Source of the DNA: Alphaproteobacteria bacterium
Lineage (GTDB): Bacteria; Pseudomonadota; Alphaproteobacteria; Micropepsales; Micropepsaceae
NCBI GenBank assembly: GCA_017307355.1
Contig: JAFKFG010000029.1
Span: 26,031-90,030 of the forward strand
Length of the DNA stretch: 64,000 nt
Direction: 5' to 3'
Part shown: positions 62,035 to 64,000 of the stretch, piece after piece
Layout of the letters: each line of letters starts with the position of its first letter
Position numbering within the stretch: the first letter of the stretch is position 1
Made by a program: the position numbers and the translations under genes
The notes under the pieces: model-generated
What the model saw: only the letters and a program-made list of their open reading frames with translations
Told to the model about the DNA's origin: nothing
Database searches by the model: none

Positions 62035-62844
62035 ATGAATTACAGACATTCTTATCATGCCGGCAATTTCGCTGATGTCGCCAAGCATCTGGCGGAAGTG
62101 GCGATCCTTGGTCACCTGGCGAAGAAGGATGCGCCTTTCGTGGTGATCGACAGCCATGCCGGGAGGGGGCTTTATGACCTGGGGGCGGAGGAAGCGCGCA
62201 AGACTGGCGAAGCGAAAGCGGGGGTCGAGCGGGTGCGCGACCTGTCGGGTTCGGCTTTGCTGGAACGCTATCTGAAGCTGGCGGCCGAGGGCGGAGCCTT
62301 GTCCTATCCCGGCTCGCCCGTGATCGCGGCGCGGATGCTGCGGCCGCAGGACCGGCTGGTTGCCATCGAAAAGCATCCGGAGGAGGCGGCGCTGCTGAAG
62401 CAGGCGCTGGCGCCCTGGCGCAAAGCCCGGATCGAGGACGGTGACGGCTATGCGCGCCTTCTGGCGCATCTGCCGCCCCCGGAACGGCGCGGCCTGATCC
62501 TGGTCGATCCGCCTTTCGAGGCGCCGGACGAATTCGAGGTGGCGGCGCGGACCGTGCGGGCCGCGATGCGCAAATTCGCCACCGGCATCTATCTGATCTG
62601 GTATCCCATCAAGTCCGCTGCCGCCGGCAACGCGTTCGCCGGCGAAGTCCTGGCGAGCGGCGCGAAAAAAGCGCTGCGGATTGAAATCGAGATCGACGCG
62701 GCGGAGGGAAAGCTGGCCCGTGCCGGGCTTCTGGTTCTCAATCCACCTTACGGATTCGATGCCGAGATGACGGCCGCATTGGCCATCGTGGCGCCCGCGC
62801 TAAAGGCTCGGGCCAGCCTGGACTGGCTGGCGGGCGAAGCCTAG
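62035..62844 (+). CDS. rlmJ: 23S rRNA (adenine(2030)-N6)-methyltransferase
   Basis: A 269-residue enzyme that methylates A2030 of 23S rRNA. It has the conserved opening MNYRHSYHAGNFADVAKH, FVVIDSHAGRGLYDLGAEEA (SAM loop), LVAIEKHPEEAALLKQAL, and the catalytic motif LVDPPFEAPDEF near residue 157. IYLIWYPIKS and LLVLNPPYGFDAEM also fit. The start at 62035 gives the exact family N terminus; there is no strong ribosome site, and the dispersed repeat ends just upstream. Confidence 0.95.
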   Translation: MNYRHSYHAGNFADVAKHLAEVAILGHLAKKDAPFVVIDSHAGRGLYDLGAEEARKTGEAKAGVERVRDLSGSALLERYLKLAAEGGALSYPGSPVIAARMLRPQDRLVAIEKHPEEAALLKQALAPWRKARIEDGDGYARLLAHLPPPERRGLILVDPPFEAPDEFEVAARTVRAAMRKFATGIYLIWYPIKSAAAGNAFAGEVLASGAKKALRIEIEIDAAEGKLARAGLLVLNPPYGFDAEMTAALAIVAPALKARASLDWLAGEA

Positions 62845-62848
62845 GCGG

Positions 62849-64000
62849 TTATTCCGCCGGGGATTGCGGGAGCGCCTTGTCGTTCGGCCGTTCCCAGCGC
62901 TTGGTTACCAGCGACACCAGCCACACCAGCGCCGCGATGGCCACGCCCGCCGTCGCCCAGCGCAAGCCGCTCATCACCCCGTCCGGGGTGATCTGGGGCC
63001 AGGGGAATTGCGACAAGGCGTCGAAGCGGTCTTCCATCCAATGCCAGGCCTGATGGGCGACCAGCGCCGACAGGATGATGGTTCCCAGCCGCTGCGCCAC
63101 CACGCGGCGGAACAGGAAATTCAGGAACGGCACGAACAGGATCAGCATCATCAGCTGGCCGATCTCCACGCCCACATTGAAGGCGAGCAGCGAGGGCAGG
63201 ACATGGTCGCCCGCGAACTGCATGGTTTCGCGCAGAACGAAGGAAAAGCCGAAGCCATGCACCAGGCCGAAGAAGAAGGTGATGATCCAGCGCCGGGCCG
63301 GATGCTCGACCACGATATTTTCCAGCGCCATATAGACGATGGAGACCGCGATCAGCATTTCGATCAGGGGCGGGAACCAGAGCGCGTCCGGCGCCACGCC
63401 ATAGGCCGATGCGATCAGGGTGATCGAATGCGCCACAGTGAAGGCGGTGACGACGGGGACCAGCGGACGCACGCGGCGGAATGGGATCACCAGGCAGAAC
63501 AGGAAGAGCAGGTGATCGATGCCTTCCAGGATGTGGTAGAAGCCCATCACCACGAACAGCCAGGCCGCGTGGTACCAGGTGGGATCGAGGCGAACGAGGC
63601 CCGCATCGCCCTGCAGGTCATAGGCGCGGGCCGTGCTGCCCGGCGGCATGAACAGGACGGTGGTGGTTTCATGCTGCGCCAGCCGGTCGAAGGCGGCGTG
63701 CATGGAGAAATAGGATTTCTCCGACTGGATGGGATATTCCAGGAGAACGTCGAGCTTGCCCTGCTCCCAGAAGATCGTGGTTTCCGGCGGCAGCTCCGGC
63801 CCCGTCACATGGGCGAGGGCGGTATCGTAATTGGAGAAGGACCGGTCCGATTCCAGCGACATCCGGGTCGAGACGATGGTCGGCCTGGGAAGCTCTTTGT
63901 CCCCTTCGTACATTTTCAGGGTTTCGAGCAGGATCACGGTCGCGGCGGCGCGCAGCGACGGATCGACCTTGGCCAGGTCGACATAGCCGCCGTCGCGGCG
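62849..64000 (-). CDS. HupE/UreJ-family membrane protein, 5' end beyond window
   Basis: The frame is open to the right edge of the window, so the N terminus is missing; an internal GTG at 63937 is not the start. The visible part has an extracytoplasmic beta region, then six or seven membrane helices with the HupE_UreJ_2 pattern: FYHILEGIDHLLFLFCLVIP, TAFTVAHSITLIASAYGV, FFGLVHGFGFSFVLRE, FNVGVEIGQLMMLI, and HQAWHWMEDRF, rich in membrane His. Relatives may carry metal; no substrate is proven. It converges with rlmJ (4 bp between stops). Confidence 0.85.
   Translation of the reverse strand, partial: RRDGGYVDLAKVDPSLRAAATVILLETLKMYEGDKELPRPTIVSTRMSLESDRSFSNYDTALAHVTGPELPPETTIFWEQGKLDVLLEYPIQSEKSYFSMHAAFDRLAQHETTTVLFMPPGSTARAYDLQGDAGLVRLDPTWYHAAWLFVVMGFYHILEGIDHLLFLFCLVIPFRRVRPLVPVVTAFTVAHSITLIASAYGVAPDALWFPPLIEMLIAVSIVYMALENIVVEHPARRWIITFFFGLVHGFGFSFVLRETMQFAGDHVLPSLLAFNVGVEIGQLMMLILFVPFLNFLFRRVVAQRLGTIILSALVAHQAWHWMEDRFDALSQFPWPQITPDGVMSGLRWATAGVAIAALVWLVSLVTKRWERPNDKALPQSPAE

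Overview
The window is high-GC, gene-dense chromosomal DNA with short intergenic gaps. It looks like an alphaproteobacterium of the aquatic/soil heterotroph kind. This is inferred from gene content: a HutF/HutG-type histidine pathway, a phasin and an R-specific hydratase-like MaoC protein, a PodJ-like SEL1 membrane protein, the TIGR02186/TauE pair, and a YdbH/YnbE/YdbL operon. A Rhizomicrobium/Micropepsaceae-like organism would fit, but I cannot confirm genus from sequence alone.

Layout. 1-4.5 kb: sugar-phosphate block, with the end of a ROK/polyphosphate-glucokinase-like gene, then otsB, a GH15 glycosidase and otsA, overlapping (trehalose synthesis and turnover). 4.5-7.5 kb: copD/copC, and a damage-response pair of ada plus a DNA-repair-type 2OG oxygenase. 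7.6-13 kb: DUF423 protein, alpha/beta hydrolase, Crp-family regulator, and the Lhr-like helicase/PdeM pair of the ligase-associated repair system. 13-22 kb: TIGR02186/TauE pair, a large SEL1 polarity-type protein, a CAP lipoprotein, a thiolase, membrane and TPR proteins. 22-29 kb: SDR, cyclic-nucleotide-domain patatin phospholipase, MaoC protein, TPR-methyltransferase, TetR regulator, PCu(A)C copper chaperone. 29.6-39.8 kb: a complete histidine utilisation regulon. hutI-H-G-U-D lies on the minus strand and hutF-hutC diverges from it. The divergent region holds a palindrome, ATGTCTAGACAT, that recurs after hutC in front of a decayed TonB-dependent receptor and an NCS1-type permease. 39.8-44.5 kb: alanine dehydrogenase, DUF6496 protein, XRE regulator/methyltransferase pair, DedA-rhodanese fusion.

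44.6-48.5 kb is the accessory region. It holds tRNA-Pro with a duplicated 3' end, tRNA-Gln, a broken ParB-like fragment, about 1.2 kb of lower-GC DNA with almost no genes, and an unusual secreted-type metallopeptidase carrying six near-perfect 50-residue Cys/His repeats. 48.5-55.5 kb: LysE exporter, hybrid histidine kinase, phosphatase, dienelactone hydrolase, SH3 protein, and a purH that has lost part of its N-terminal coding sequence. 55.7-64 kb: phasin, ydbH-ynbE-ydbL envelope lipid-transport operon, tRNA-Leu, DUF1272 protein, a 42-residue membrane peptide, a DUF2089 operon, rlmJ, and a HupE/UreJ-like membrane protein cut by the window end.

The most notable non-coding signal is a dispersed two-hairpin repeat with five clear copies (8007, 17761, 24603, 51857, 61921). 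Both hairpins keep their pairing through compensatory base changes. In four of the five copies the same end of the element abuts the stop codon of a gene read in the same direction. A second hairpin repeat family (13079 and 53881) also sits at gene 3' ends and supplies the stop codon of pdeM.
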